From Arthrobacter frigidicola (GTDB lineage Bacteria > Actinomycetota > Actinomycetes > Actinomycetales > Micrococcaceae), in assembly GCA_003602285.1 (NCBI GenBank), contig QZVU01000010.1, positions 1-64,000 on the forward strand: DNA of 64,000 bases, in the 5' to 3' direction. This document shows, piece after piece, positions 51,061 through 60,229 of the stretch. The translations under genes were made by a program, and so were the position numbers. How positions within the stretch are numbered: the stretch's first letter is position 1; the number at the start of each line of letters is the position of its first letter. The notes under the pieces are model-generated. The model saw nothing but the letters and a program-made list of their open reading frames with translations, was not told the DNA's origin and ran no database searches.

Positions 51061-52794
51061 GTGGATGACAAGGCCGGCTCGAACGGGGGCCGGAAGCCCG
51101 AGACGAATCCCTCACCAGCGGCGGGCCCGCTGCCGGTGATCCAGCGACCCGTCCGTCCGCCGTCGGCCGAAAGTCCGTCGGTCGCACGAAAGCCCGGAGG
51201 CGACCCGTCGCCTCCGGCGCAGGGCGCCCAACGACCGGCTGTCTCCGGTGCCAAGCAGCCGGCCGCACCCGGCCCCGCACAGCCCTCGACGCCGGGTGCC
51301 AAGCCCCGCCCGCGGCCCGCCCGGCGTCCCTCACGGGCGCCGTCGCCCACGGACGCGCTGCCGACGACGCCGCGCACTGTGCGCCCGGACCGCTCGAACG
51401 CCGCGGCGCGGAACGTCCTCCGCCGGCTCGTCCAGGGGGAGGAGCCGCCGACCCAGGCGATGAGCATCGTCGAGCGGCTCGCCGGCAGCCCCTACGCCAA
51501 TCCGACCATCCAGGTGGGGGGACCGGACGCCAGCGCCCGCAAGACCCTCGACTTCGCCCTCAGCCTGGCCGAGACGATGTTCCGCTACGGCGCCGGCGCC
51601 CTTGAGGTCGAGACAAGCATCATCGCGGTCACCGCGGCCTTGGGCCTTGACCATATCGAGGTGGACATCACCAACCAGTCGGTGGTGATCAACTACTCGG
51701 CCAAGGACCAGACGCCCACCACGGTGCTGCGCGTGGTGAGGTCCTGGACGAACAACTATGCGGGACTGACGGCGATCCACCAGCTCGTCTCCGATATCGC
51801 CGCCGGCGGTGTGTCGCGCATCGAAGCGGCCCAGCGCCTCGAGCAGATCACCCGGCGGCCCAAGCCGTTCCCGCGCTGGATGGTCACCGCCGCGTTCGGG
51901 ATCTTCGGTGCAGCCATCGTCGCCTTCATCGGCGGGGGAGTGCTTGGGGCGCTGATCGGGCTGGGCAGCTGTATCCTCGTCGACCTTGTCTCGAGACAGC
52001 TCGGCCGGTGGAGGGTGCCGGAGTTCTTCTCCGTCGCCACGTCCTCGGCGATGGCCACCCTGATCGCCATGCTGTTCTGGTGGCTCGAGGTGCCGATCGC
52101 GCCGTCGCTGGTGGTGGTCGGCGGCATCCTGCTGCTCCTTCCCGCCGGCCGGCTGGTTTCGGCCACCCAGGACGCTATCAACGGGTTCCCGGTCACCGCG
52201 GCGGGACGGTTCCTGTCGGCACTGCTGATCTTTGGTGGGGTGGTCTCGGGAATCGCCGTCGCCCTGGTGTTCGGTGCGGCCATCGGCATCCCGGACCTCG
52301 AGCTGCTCGCGGCCCCGGCGTCGCCGTACCCCTGGCCGGTGATCGCGGTGCTGATCTTCATTGCCGTGGCGATGTTCGCCGTCACCGAGCAGACGGACCT
52401 TTCACTTGTGGTTCCCACAGCCCTGGTGGGCACCGCCGGCTACGTCCTGTGGATCTCGGCGATCAATGCGGGGGTGGGGTACCGGCTGGCGCCGGCACTG
52501 GCGGCCGTACTGATCGGCGCGCTGTCACGCATCGTGGCGCTGCGCATGGGCGCACCCCAGCTGGTGCTGGCGGTGCCCGCGGTCATGTTCCTTTACCCGG
52601 GCCTCTCCATCTTCCGTGCGATGTACATGCTGACCACCAACACCGGCATTCCGAGCGCCGGTGCGCTGGGGCTGTTCAACGCGTTCACCGTCATCCTCGC
52701 CATCGCCGGCGGGGTGGTGCTCGGCGACAACCTCGCCCGGCCGCTCACCCGCGGTCTGGGCAGCAACGAGCGGCGGCGGAACCGCCGACGGTAG
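51061..52794 (+). CDS. ThrE-family threonine/serine exporter
   Basis: A 577-residue membrane protein. The first 130 residues are Pro/Ala/Arg-rich and disordered. From about 155 a DUF1212/ThrE domain begins (ETMFRYGAGALEVETSIIAV), followed by about ten membrane helices. The second half (ThrE_2) includes AALIGALSR and LYPGLSIFRAMY. In Corynebacterium ThrE exports threonine and serine. It starts with GTG and follows the FemX gene by 40 bp, probably in one unit. Its stop is 2 bp from the convergent ung stop. Confidence 0.88.
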   Translation: MDDKAGSNGGRKPETNPSPAAGPLPVIQRPVRPPSAESPSVARKPGGDPSPPAQGAQRPAVSGAKQPAAPGPAQPSTPGAKPRPRPARRPSRAPSPTDALPTTPRTVRPDRSNAAARNVLRRLVQGEEPPTQAMSIVERLAGSPYANPTIQVGGPDASARKTLDFALSLAETMFRYGAGALEVETSIIAVTAALGLDHIEVDITNQSVVINYSAKDQTPTTVLRVVRSWTNNYAGLTAIHQLVSDIAAGGVSRIEAAQRLEQITRRPKPFPRWMVTAAFGIFGAAIVAFIGGGVLGALIGLGSCILVDLVSRQLGRWRVPEFFSVATSSAMATLIAMLFWWLEVPIAPSLVVVGGILLLLPAGRLVSATQDAINGFPVTAAGRFLSALLIFGGVVSGIAVALVFGAAIGIPDLELLAAPASPYPWPVIAVLIFIAVAMFAVTEQTDLSLVVPTALVGTAGYVLWISAINAGVGYRLAPALAAVLIGALSRIVALRMGAPQLVLAVPAVMFLYPGLSIFRAMYMLTTNTGIPSAGALGLFNAFTVILAIAGGVVLGDNLARPLTRGLGSNERRRNRRR

Positions 52795-52796
52795 CC

Positions 52797-53567
52797 TCAG
52801 CCCGCCAGCCAGTCCACCGGGTCTGCGCCCTGTTGCTGCAGGAGGTCGTTGACCCGGCTGAAGGGCCGTGACCCGAAGAAGCCGCGGGAGGCGGAGAGCG
52901 GGCTGGGGTGCGCCGACTCCACCGTGGGGACACCGGCGAACACGGGCTTGAGCTTGAGGGCGTCGCGGCCCCACAGGACGGCGACCAGCGGGCTCCCCCG
53001 TTCCACAAGGGCGCGCAGCGCCGCGTCGGTGACGTCCTCCCAGCCCCAGCCGCGGTGCGACGCGGGTTCGCCAGCCCGAACCGTCAGTACCCGGTTCATC
53101 AGCAGGACGCCCTGCCGGGTCCACCCCGAGAGGTCCCCCGTGGCGGGGGCGGTGACGCCGAGGTCCTCCGAGAGTTCCTTGTAGATATTGACGAGGCTCC
53201 GGGGCAGCGGCCGGGTTGCCCGGTCGACCGAAAACGCCAACCCGACCGAATGACCGGGCGTCGGGTAGGGGTCCTGACCCACGATGACGACCTTCACCCC
53301 GGTCAAGGGGACGCTGAAGGCCCGGAGGATGTTTCCGGGCTCCGGAAGGATCCGGTGCCCGGCGCGGCGGTCCTCCTCGAGCCGTGCGGCCAGGCGGTGG
53401 ACTGTCGGTTCAAGGGGTGCAAGGACAGGCGCCCAGTCAGGTGCGACGACCGCCGCGACCGGTACGGGGGCGGCGAACGGGAAAGCGGGCGTGCCTGCGG
53501 CTCCACCGGGCCCGGTGGCCTCCGGCGCCGGGGACAGGGGGAACAGGGGGACATCCTCGTAGCGCAT
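52797..53567 (-). CDS. ung: Uracil-DNA glycosylase, family 1
   Basis: A 256-residue enzyme that removes uracil from DNA in base excision repair. The catalytic water-activating motif GQDPYP, the substrate strand GVLLMNRVLTVRAG and the DNA-intercalation loop HPSPLSASRGFFG are all present. The ATG at 53567 begins a 55-residue extension before the conserved core, longer than E. coli Ung. The frame is open far upstream to 54716, but that part is shadow of other genes. Confidence 0.95.
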   Translation of the reverse strand: MRYEDVPLFPLSPAPEATGPGGAAGTPAFPFAAPVPVAAVVAPDWAPVLAPLEPTVHRLAARLEEDRRAGHRILPEPGNILRAFSVPLTGVKVVIVGQDPYPTPGHSVGLAFSVDRATRPLPRSLVNIYKELSEDLGVTAPATGDLSGWTRQGVLLMNRVLTVRAGEPASHRGWGWEDVTDAALRALVERGSPLVAVLWGRDALKLKPVFAGVPTVESAHPSPLSASRGFFGSRPFSRVNDLLQQQGADPVDWLAG

Positions 53568-53621
53568 TCCCTCATTCTGGCCGATCGGCGCGGGGCTCCG
53601 GGAACGCGTGTGAGGGTCGGT

Positions 53622-53651
53622 GTTGCGAATGACAGGTATGTCATTCGCAAC
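53622..53651. promoter_or_regulatory. Perfect 13+13 bp dyad in divergent promoter region
   Basis: GTTGCGAATGACA at 53622-53634 is exactly inverted at 53639-53651 around the 4-bp centre GGTA. It lies between the divergent ung and DUF3263 genes, 55 and 42 bp from their starts. Symmetry of this length at such a place points to a regulator binding site rather than a terminator. Confidence 0.65.
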
Positions 53652-53693
53652 TACCATGGGTGCGGAAGCATTACCTAGAACGAGGAGCGGCGC

Positions 53694-53990
53694 GTGAGCG
53701 AGCCAGCGGGGGCACCTGCCCCGGCCCCCGGCAGCCGGGGCGTCCTCAGCGAGCGGGAACAGCAGATGCTGGCGCTCGAGCGTGAGTGGTGGAAGTACTC
53801 CGGAGCCAAGGAACAGGCCATCCGGGACCTCTTCAACATGTCCGCCACCCACTACTACCAGGTTCTCAATGCGCTGATCGATTCGGAAGCGGCCCTCGCC
53901 CACGACCCGATGCTCGTGAAGAGGCTGCGCAGGCTGCGGACATCGCGCCAGCGTGCACGCTCCGCCCGCCGCCTCGGCGCCGACATCTGA
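53694..53990 (+). CDS. DUF3263 protein
   Basis: A 98-residue protein of the actinobacterial DUF3263 family: LSEREQQMLALEREWWKYSG, then AIRDLFNMSATHYYQVLNALID and a basic C-terminus (KRLRRLRTSRQRARSARR). The central helices look like a helix-turn-helix, so it may bind DNA. It starts with GTG. It is followed by a LytR_C gene, the same order as Rv0430-Rv0431 in M. tuberculosis. The strong dyad upstream may be its own operator, though nothing shows that directly. Confidence 0.88.
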   Translation: MSEPAGAPAPAPGSRGVLSEREQQMLALEREWWKYSGAKEQAIRDLFNMSATHYYQVLNALIDSEAALAHDPMLVKRLRRLRTSRQRARSARRLGADI

Positions 53991-54014
53991 CCAACGCAAG
54001 GATCCCTTCACCGC

Positions 54015-54644
54015 ATGAGCAAGTACCCCCAGGACGAGTTTGACCGCATCCCCGAGACGGCGTCGCGCCAGGGGGTGCATCGGGAGCGGCTCGTCGCCGT
54101 CCGGGGAAGCGGCCTCGGGTTGAAGATCGCCGTGGGAGTCCTTGCTTTGCTTGTGGGCGTTGCCGCCTACTTCCTGCTCCCGCGGCTCGAAATGGGCGGG
54201 GCAGGGTCCGCCTCCGCGGCCAATGCCGGCGCGGCCGCCGACAGCAGCCCTGCGCCCACCGGATCGGCGGCGGACAGGCTGCGCTCGCCGGAACCCGGAT
54301 CCGCGGAAGCCACCGGCACAGTGGCACCGTCCGCGCCGGCGACGTCGACACCGTCCGCGGAACCGGCCGTCGATAAGGCGCAGAAGGTCAACGTGCTCAA
54401 CAGCACCGGCGTCCCCGGGCTCGCCGGAACGGTGGCCGGGCGCCTGACCGCCGACGGCTGGACCGGCGCTTCGCCCGGAAACTGGGCCGGCGCCCCGCTT
54501 GAGGGGTCGGTCGTTTTCTATAACGGGGCGGAGCAGCGGGCCGGTGCCGAAGCCGTGGCCTCCGCACTGGGGATCGCCGCGGTGCAGGACGGTGCCGGCG
54601 TGTCGCCGGACCTCACCGTGGTCATCGGCCCCGAGTTCCAGTAG
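54015..54644 (+). CDS. LytR C-terminal-domain protein (VirR-like)
   Basis: A 209-residue membrane-anchored protein. A basic cytoplasmic start precedes one helix (GLKIAVGVLALLVGVAAYFLL, about 36-56), then a Ser/Ala/Pro linker to about 120 and a LytR_C domain (VNVLNSTGVPGLAGTVAGRL... VVFYNGAEQRAGAEAVASAL). The M. tuberculosis counterpart Rv0431 (VirR) follows a DUF3263 gene in the same way and controls cell envelope and vesicle formation. A similar envelope role is inferred. A terminator follows. Confidence 0.88.
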   Translation: MSKYPQDEFDRIPETASRQGVHRERLVAVRGSGLGLKIAVGVLALLVGVAAYFLLPRLEMGGAGSASAANAGAAADSSPAPTGSAADRLRSPEPGSAEATGTVAPSAPATSTPSAEPAVDKAQKVNVLNSTGVPGLAGTVAGRLTADGWTGASPGNWAGAPLEGSVVFYNGAEQRAGAEAVASALGIAAVQDGAGVSPDLTVVIGPEFQ

Positions 54645-54653
54645 TCCGGCGAC

Positions 54654-54680
54654 GGCCGGCCGGTTTAATGCCGGCCGGCC
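54654..54680. terminator. Bidirectional terminator
   Basis: A perfect 10-bp stem (GGCCGGCCGG at 54654-54663, CCGGCCGGCC at 54671-54680) with a 7-base loop lies between two convergent genes. Confidence 0.75.
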
Positions 54681-54687
54681 TGCTGCC

Positions 54688-55374
54688 TTACTCCTTGAGG
54701 GGCACGCCCTTGGCATCCCGCCGGAAGGACTCGGCGCCCACGAGGATCATGATGCCCTCGATGAAGCCCCAGACGGCCCCCAACCCGAACGTCACGATGG
54801 TGACGGCGATCTGGGCGATGCCGATGCCCACATATCCGAGGTAGAACCTGTGGATGCCCAGCGAACCGAGCAGGATCCCGAGAAGTCCGGCCACCAGCCG
54901 CGACTTCTGCTCGGGATAGCCCGAGCCATGCGGGTAGCCGGGGACGCCGTACGGCTGGCCCTGGGGGTACTGGCCCTGGAACTGGCCCGGGGGATACTGC
55001 CCGCCCGGGGGCGGGCCCTGCTGGAACTGTCCCTGCGGGTACTGGCTCCCCTGATACGGGTTCTGCTCGTAGGGGCTCGGCTGATACTCACCGGACGAGG
55101 CCGGCCGGGAAGGATCCTGGGCGTAGGGATCCTGGGAGTACAGGTCCTGGGAGTAGGGATCCTGGCGGGGGGCTGAGGGCGCTGCGGGCTCGCGGTAGGC
55201 GTCGCCGTCGTCCGGCAGATTGTCCTTCCGCTCGAACAGCTGAGCCTGCGGGTCCACGGCGGTATCGTCGTGCTCCCGCGCTCCGCCCGGCAGAGGGTGC
55301 CCGTCTGGCTGCGGGGCCGCTGCGTCCGGCGCAGGGTCCGATTCGGAGCGGGGCTGGTCTGGGGTCGTTGACAC
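54688..55374 (-). CDS. TM2-domain protein with Gln/Tyr/Pro-rich N-terminus
   Basis: A 228-residue protein. The first 150 residues are disordered, with short repeats such as YSQDPYAQDP and QYPQGQ. The C-terminal 70 residues form the TM2 domain, with two helices joined by GSLGIHRFYLGYVGIGIAQ, the family signature containing the HRFYLG turn. The function of bacterial TM2 proteins is not defined. The start is a GTG with AAGGAG upstream. Confidence 0.88.
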   Translation of the reverse strand: MSTTPDQPRSESDPAPDAAAPQPDGHPLPGGAREHDDTAVDPQAQLFERKDNLPDDGDAYREPAAPSAPRQDPYSQDLYSQDPYAQDPSRPASSGEYQPSPYEQNPYQGSQYPQGQFQQGPPPGGQYPPGQFQGQYPQGQPYGVPGYPHGSGYPEQKSRLVAGLLGILLGSLGIHRFYLGYVGIGIAQIAVTIVTFGLGAVWGFIEGIMILVGAESFRRDAKGVPLKE

Positions 55375-55497
55375 ATTTCTCCTTGGTTGTTGGTGCTGCT
55401 TCTACGCTATGCCCGGGCGAACGGCCGCGCATCAGGTAGAACCCCGGATCCGGCCCCCGCCTTTCAGGGTCATCCCCGGCCGTTCGGGGTCCGGCGG

Positions 55498-55524
55498 CTT
55501 GCACTCATGCGGTGGGAGTGCTAA
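55498..55524. promoter_or_regulatory. CIRCE element 1 (HrcA operator)
   Basis: Arms CTTGCACTC (55498-55506) and GAGTGCTAA (55516-55524) with a 9-bp spacer. The right arm matches the CIRCE consensus exactly; the left arm has 7 of 9. It lies about 195 bp upstream of groEL. Confidence 0.85.
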
Positions 55525-55532
55525 TTATTGAC

Positions 55533-55559
55533 TTAGCACTCGAACCCGCTGACTGCTAA
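55533..55559. promoter_or_regulatory. CIRCE element 2 (HrcA operator)
   Basis: Arms TTAGCACTC (55533-55541) and GACTGCTAA (55551-55559) with a 9-bp spacer. The left arm is exact and the right arm has 8 of 9. It is 8 bp from element 1 and 160 bp from the groEL start. Confidence 0.9.
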
Positions 55560-55713
55560 GTCATGGGCATCGAGCAAAGCAGGCATACCACTGTGGTGAG
55601 GGTGCACCTGGAGCGTAAAGAGATCGTTTCCGGGAAAGCCCGTCCGTCGCGGGCACCGCAGGCTGGTGACCACTCGTTTGCTGAAATGCATAACTGTCCC
55701 CGAAAGGACCTAA

Positions 55714-57348
<1,635 letters not shown>

Positions 57349-57377
57349 TCCCCAAACCCCCGGCTCTCCAGTCGACC

Positions 57378-57413
57378 AGGAGCGGCATCCCCTTTCGAGG
57401 GGGTGCCGCTCCT
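57378..57413 (+). terminator. groEL terminator
   Basis: A 16-bp stem with one G-T pair (AGGAGCGGCATCCCCT at 57378-57393, paired with 57398-57413) and loop TTCG, followed by TCGCGTT. Confidence 0.85.
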
Positions 57414-57560
57414 TCGCGTTAACGAACCGATGCGGCAGCACGGCGGCCACCGACGAGCGGGCTCCGGGACTGGAGTCCAGCCGGCCGCGGAAGGGCGGGT
57501 CCCGGGCCAGCAGTCCACCGGCTCCGGTGAGGGCGGGTGGGTACTGCGGTGACCGGGTGG

Positions 57561-57851
57561 TCAGGGCAGGAACATTCTGGCGTTGTTCAGTTCCGCCTCG
57601 GCGTAGTGGCGGCCCGCGGCAGCGAGTGCCTCGTTGATGGCTGCCAGGGATTCCTCGACCCTCGCCTGCGTTCCCCGCCACTGGGCGACGAGTGCCTGGA
57701 AGTTGGCGGCGGCCTGGCCGGTCCACAACGCCTCGAGTTCCCTTAGCCCGGCCTGCATGAAGTCGACCTCGGCCTGCAGCCTGCCGATGGTTCCCTGCAC
57801 CTGCGCGCTGCGAGCGGCAAGACTGTCGGTGTCGACGTTGAAATGTGCCAT
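57561..57851 (-). CDS. WXG100-family protein (ESAT-6-like)
   Basis: A 96-residue helical hairpin protein. The central turn reads ALWTGQAAANF, fitting the W-x-G signature, and flanking helices have the usual hydrophobic heptads. Length is typical. GGGAGGAC lies before the ATG. WXG100 proteins are exported by type VII secretion, but no EccC-type ATPase or partner gene is in the window. It lies downstream of the histidine kinase gene on the same strand, separated by 106 bp. Confidence 0.9.
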   Translation of the reverse strand: MAHFNVDTDSLAARSAQVQGTIGRLQAEVDFMQAGLRELEALWTGQAAANFQALVAQWRGTQARVEESLAAINEALAAAGRHYAEAELNNARMFLP

Positions 57852-57957
57852 GAAGTCCTCCCGGGCAGGTCCCCTCCCGGCGGGTGCCGGTTTGGAAACG
57901 GTAGGCCACCGCGGACCGGGCGGGGCTCCTCCCTGTCCGGTTGGGGACAACCGGGCC

Positions 57958-59421
57958 TCAGGCGGGGTCTGTGGAGGAAAACTCAAGGGGGTGCTCGTCC
58001 ACCGCGTGGGGCAGGCGGATGGACAGGGTGGCTCCGCCGCCCGGGGTCTCCTCGAGCCTCACCGTGCCGTCGTGCTGGGCCACGAGCGCGGCGACGATGG
58101 CGAGCCCCAGCCCGGTACCTCCGGTTTCCCGGTGCCGGGAGGAGTCGGCGCGGTAGAAGCGTTCGAAGACGCGCGCGGCGTCCTCCTCGGAAATCCCGGG
58201 ACCGTGGTCGCGGACCTCGATCACCGAGTCGCTCCGTCCGTGGATGACGGGGGCCACCCCGACGGCGACTTCGATGGGCGTCCCCTCGGGGGTGTAGCGC
58301 AGTGCGTTGGTCATGAGGTTGCCCACCACCTGCCGCAGGCGGGCCTCATCGCCGACGGTGGGCGCCGGACGCGGCGCACCGCCGTCGAGCCCGGTGACGG
58401 TGATGGTGCGGTCGGGCGCGATCGCTCGGGCGTCGAGGGCCGCGTCGTTGCCCAGGACCATCAGGTCGATGGGCTTCGCCTCGAGCGGCCGCTGCTCGTC
58501 GATCCGTGCGAGGGTCAGCAGGTCCTCCACCAGGTGGCCCATCCGGATGGCTTCGCTTTCGATCCGGCCCATGGCCGCCGCGACGTCCTCCTCCTTCTGC
58601 AGCGCACCGTGCCGGTACAGCTCCGAGAACCCGCGGATGGTCACCAGGGGCGTGCGCAGTTCGTGGGAGGCGTCGGCGACGAACCGGCGCATTTTCCGTT
58701 CGGATTCGGTGCGCGCGGCGAAGGCCCGCTCGATGTGGGCAAGCATGGCGTTCAGAGAGCGGGAGAGGCGCCCGACCTCCGTGGCGGGCCGCTCGACGTC
58801 GACGCGGCGCGAGAGGTCGCCGGCGGCGATGGCGGCGGCGGTGCGCTCCACCCGGGCCAGTGGTCGGAACTGGCGGGTCACGGCGACGAAGGCGATGGCC
58901 GAGGCGATCATCGTCGCCACCAGGCCCACCGTGAAGATAATTTCGGAGGCCTCCTGGACGGAGTCGTCAACGGTGGTCATGGGGGAGGCGATGGCCAAAG
59001 TCTGCGGCCCGTCCTCGTACTCCAGGACCTTCACCCGCCAGCCCGGGCTGTCCGGGGCGGTGCCGCGCACCTCGAACGCCTCACCCTTGAGCTTGTTCAC
59101 CTGCTTGGAGGTGAGGTTAGGAAGCCGGGGAACGTCGGACTCCGCGGCGGAATGTGAGGTCTCGAGGATGGTCCCGTCGGGGCCGAGGAGCGCCCCGTAG
59201 AAGCGCAGGAGCGGGCGGTCGGTCGCGCTGCGGTCGTGGAAGAAGGCGTTGGAGACGTTCTGGGCGTTGGCGGTCAGATCCCCGTCCATGCGTTCGATCA
59301 GCCCGTTGCGCAGCAGCGACACCGTCACGATCCCGGTAATACCCACGGTCACCACCATGAGCAGGGTCATGATGGCCACCAGCTGCGAGCGCAGCGAAGC
59401 CGAATTCCACCGTCGAATCAA
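57958..59421 (-). CDS. Sensor histidine kinase
   Basis: A 487-residue membrane kinase (TTG start). Two helices (about 14-34 and 160-180) enclose an extracytoplasmic sensor domain. HAMP is at about 180-235, the dimerisation domain with DASHELRTPL (phospho-accepting His) at about 245, and the HATPase domain with RLRQVVGNLMTNALRYTPEG (N box), DHGPGISEEDAARVFERFYR and GGTGLGLAIVAALV. The type resembles MprB/TcrY of mycobacteria. It follows the response regulator by 12 bp, forming a two-component operon. The signal is unknown. Confidence 0.94.
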   Translation of the reverse strand: MIRRWNSASLRSQLVAIMTLLMVVTVGITGIVTVSLLRNGLIERMDGDLTANAQNVSNAFFHDRSATDRPLLRFYGALLGPDGTILETSHSAAESDVPRLPNLTSKQVNKLKGEAFEVRGTAPDSPGWRVKVLEYEDGPQTLAIASPMTTVDDSVQEASEIIFTVGLVATMIASAIAFVAVTRQFRPLARVERTAAAIAAGDLSRRVDVERPATEVGRLSRSLNAMLAHIERAFAARTESERKMRRFVADASHELRTPLVTIRGFSELYRHGALQKEEDVAAAMGRIESEAIRMGHLVEDLLTLARIDEQRPLEAKPIDLMVLGNDAALDARAIAPDRTITVTGLDGGAPRPAPTVGDEARLRQVVGNLMTNALRYTPEGTPIEVAVGVAPVIHGRSDSVIEVRDHGPGISEEDAARVFERFYRADSSRHRETGGTGLGLAIVAALVAQHDGTVRLEETPGGGATLSIRLPHAVDEHPLEFSSTDPA

Positions 59422-59433
59422 GTGCCCTGCTAC

Positions 59434-60153
59434 CTACCGTCGGTCCGTGGAGCGCAGGAGGTAACCGACGCCCCGCTTTGTCTGGATGAGTGCCGCCGCG
59501 TCGGCGTTCTTATCGATCTTCCGGCGGAGGTAGGAGATGTATGACTCGACGATCGAGGCATCCCCGTTGAAGTCGTACTCCCACACGTGGTCGAGGATCT
59601 GCGCCTTGGAGAGCACCCGGTTGGGGTTCATCATCAGATAGCGGAGCAGCTTGAACTCGGTGGGAGACAGCTCGATGATCTCCCCGGCCCGGCGGACCTC
59701 GTGCGCGTCGTCGTCGAGTTCAAGGTCGTCGACCCGGATGACGGCGTCGTCGTCGGAGAGGGGCTGGGTCCGGCGCAGCACGGCCCGGATCCGGGCGACC
59801 ACCTCATCGAGGCTGAAGGGCTTGGTGACGTAGTCGTCGCCGCCGACGGTGAGGCCGGTGACCTTGTCTTCGGTATCGTCCCGCGCGGTGAGGAAGACCA
59901 CCGGGAAATGGCGGCCCGCCGCCCGGAGGCGCCTCGTGACAGTGAAGCCGTCCATGTCGGGGAGCATGACATCGAGGACGGCGAGGTCGGGGTTGTGGGC
60001 CTCGGCCGCGGCCAGGGCCTCCCGGCCGTTGCCGGCGGCGACGACCTCGAAACCGGCGAACCGCAGGGAGGTGGACAGCAGTTCGCGGATGTTCGGTTCG
60101 TCGTCGACGACGAGGAGCTTCGCTTCGGGGGTCGCTTTCTTCACCTGCGCCAT
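59434..60153 (-). CDS. OmpR-family response regulator
   Basis: A 239-residue regulator. The receiver domain has VVDDEPNIRELL, phospho-acceptor Asp in LAVLDVMLPDMDGF, Thr in VVFLTARDD and Lys in YVTKPF. The winged-helix output domain ends with SIVESYISYLRRKIDK and TKRGVGYLL. It is the partner of the kinase immediately downstream. The ATG at 60153 starts the conserved protein; the frame is open upstream but not protein-like. Confidence 0.95.
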   Translation of the reverse strand: MAQVKKATPEAKLLVVDDEPNIRELLSTSLRFAGFEVVAAGNGREALAAAEAHNPDLAVLDVMLPDMDGFTVTRRLRAAGRHFPVVFLTARDDTEDKVTGLTVGGDDYVTKPFSLDEVVARIRAVLRRTQPLSDDDAVIRVDDLELDDDAHEVRRAGEIIELSPTEFKLLRYLMMNPNRVLSKAQILDHVWEYDFNGDASIVESYISYLRRKIDKNADAAALIQTKRGVGYLLRSTDRR

Positions 60154-60229
60154 TATCCGCTCGTTTTCTGGAGATTGTCTGGACGTCCACTGGATGCCGG
60201 CCCGACGAGGGAGGCAGCATCTTCCAGCA

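Noticed and set aside
53568-54716. Upstream extension of ung to a 639-residue protein
   Set aside because: The extension is the complement of the DUF3263 and LytR_C genes and is unlike any glycosylase. Family length supports the start at 53567.
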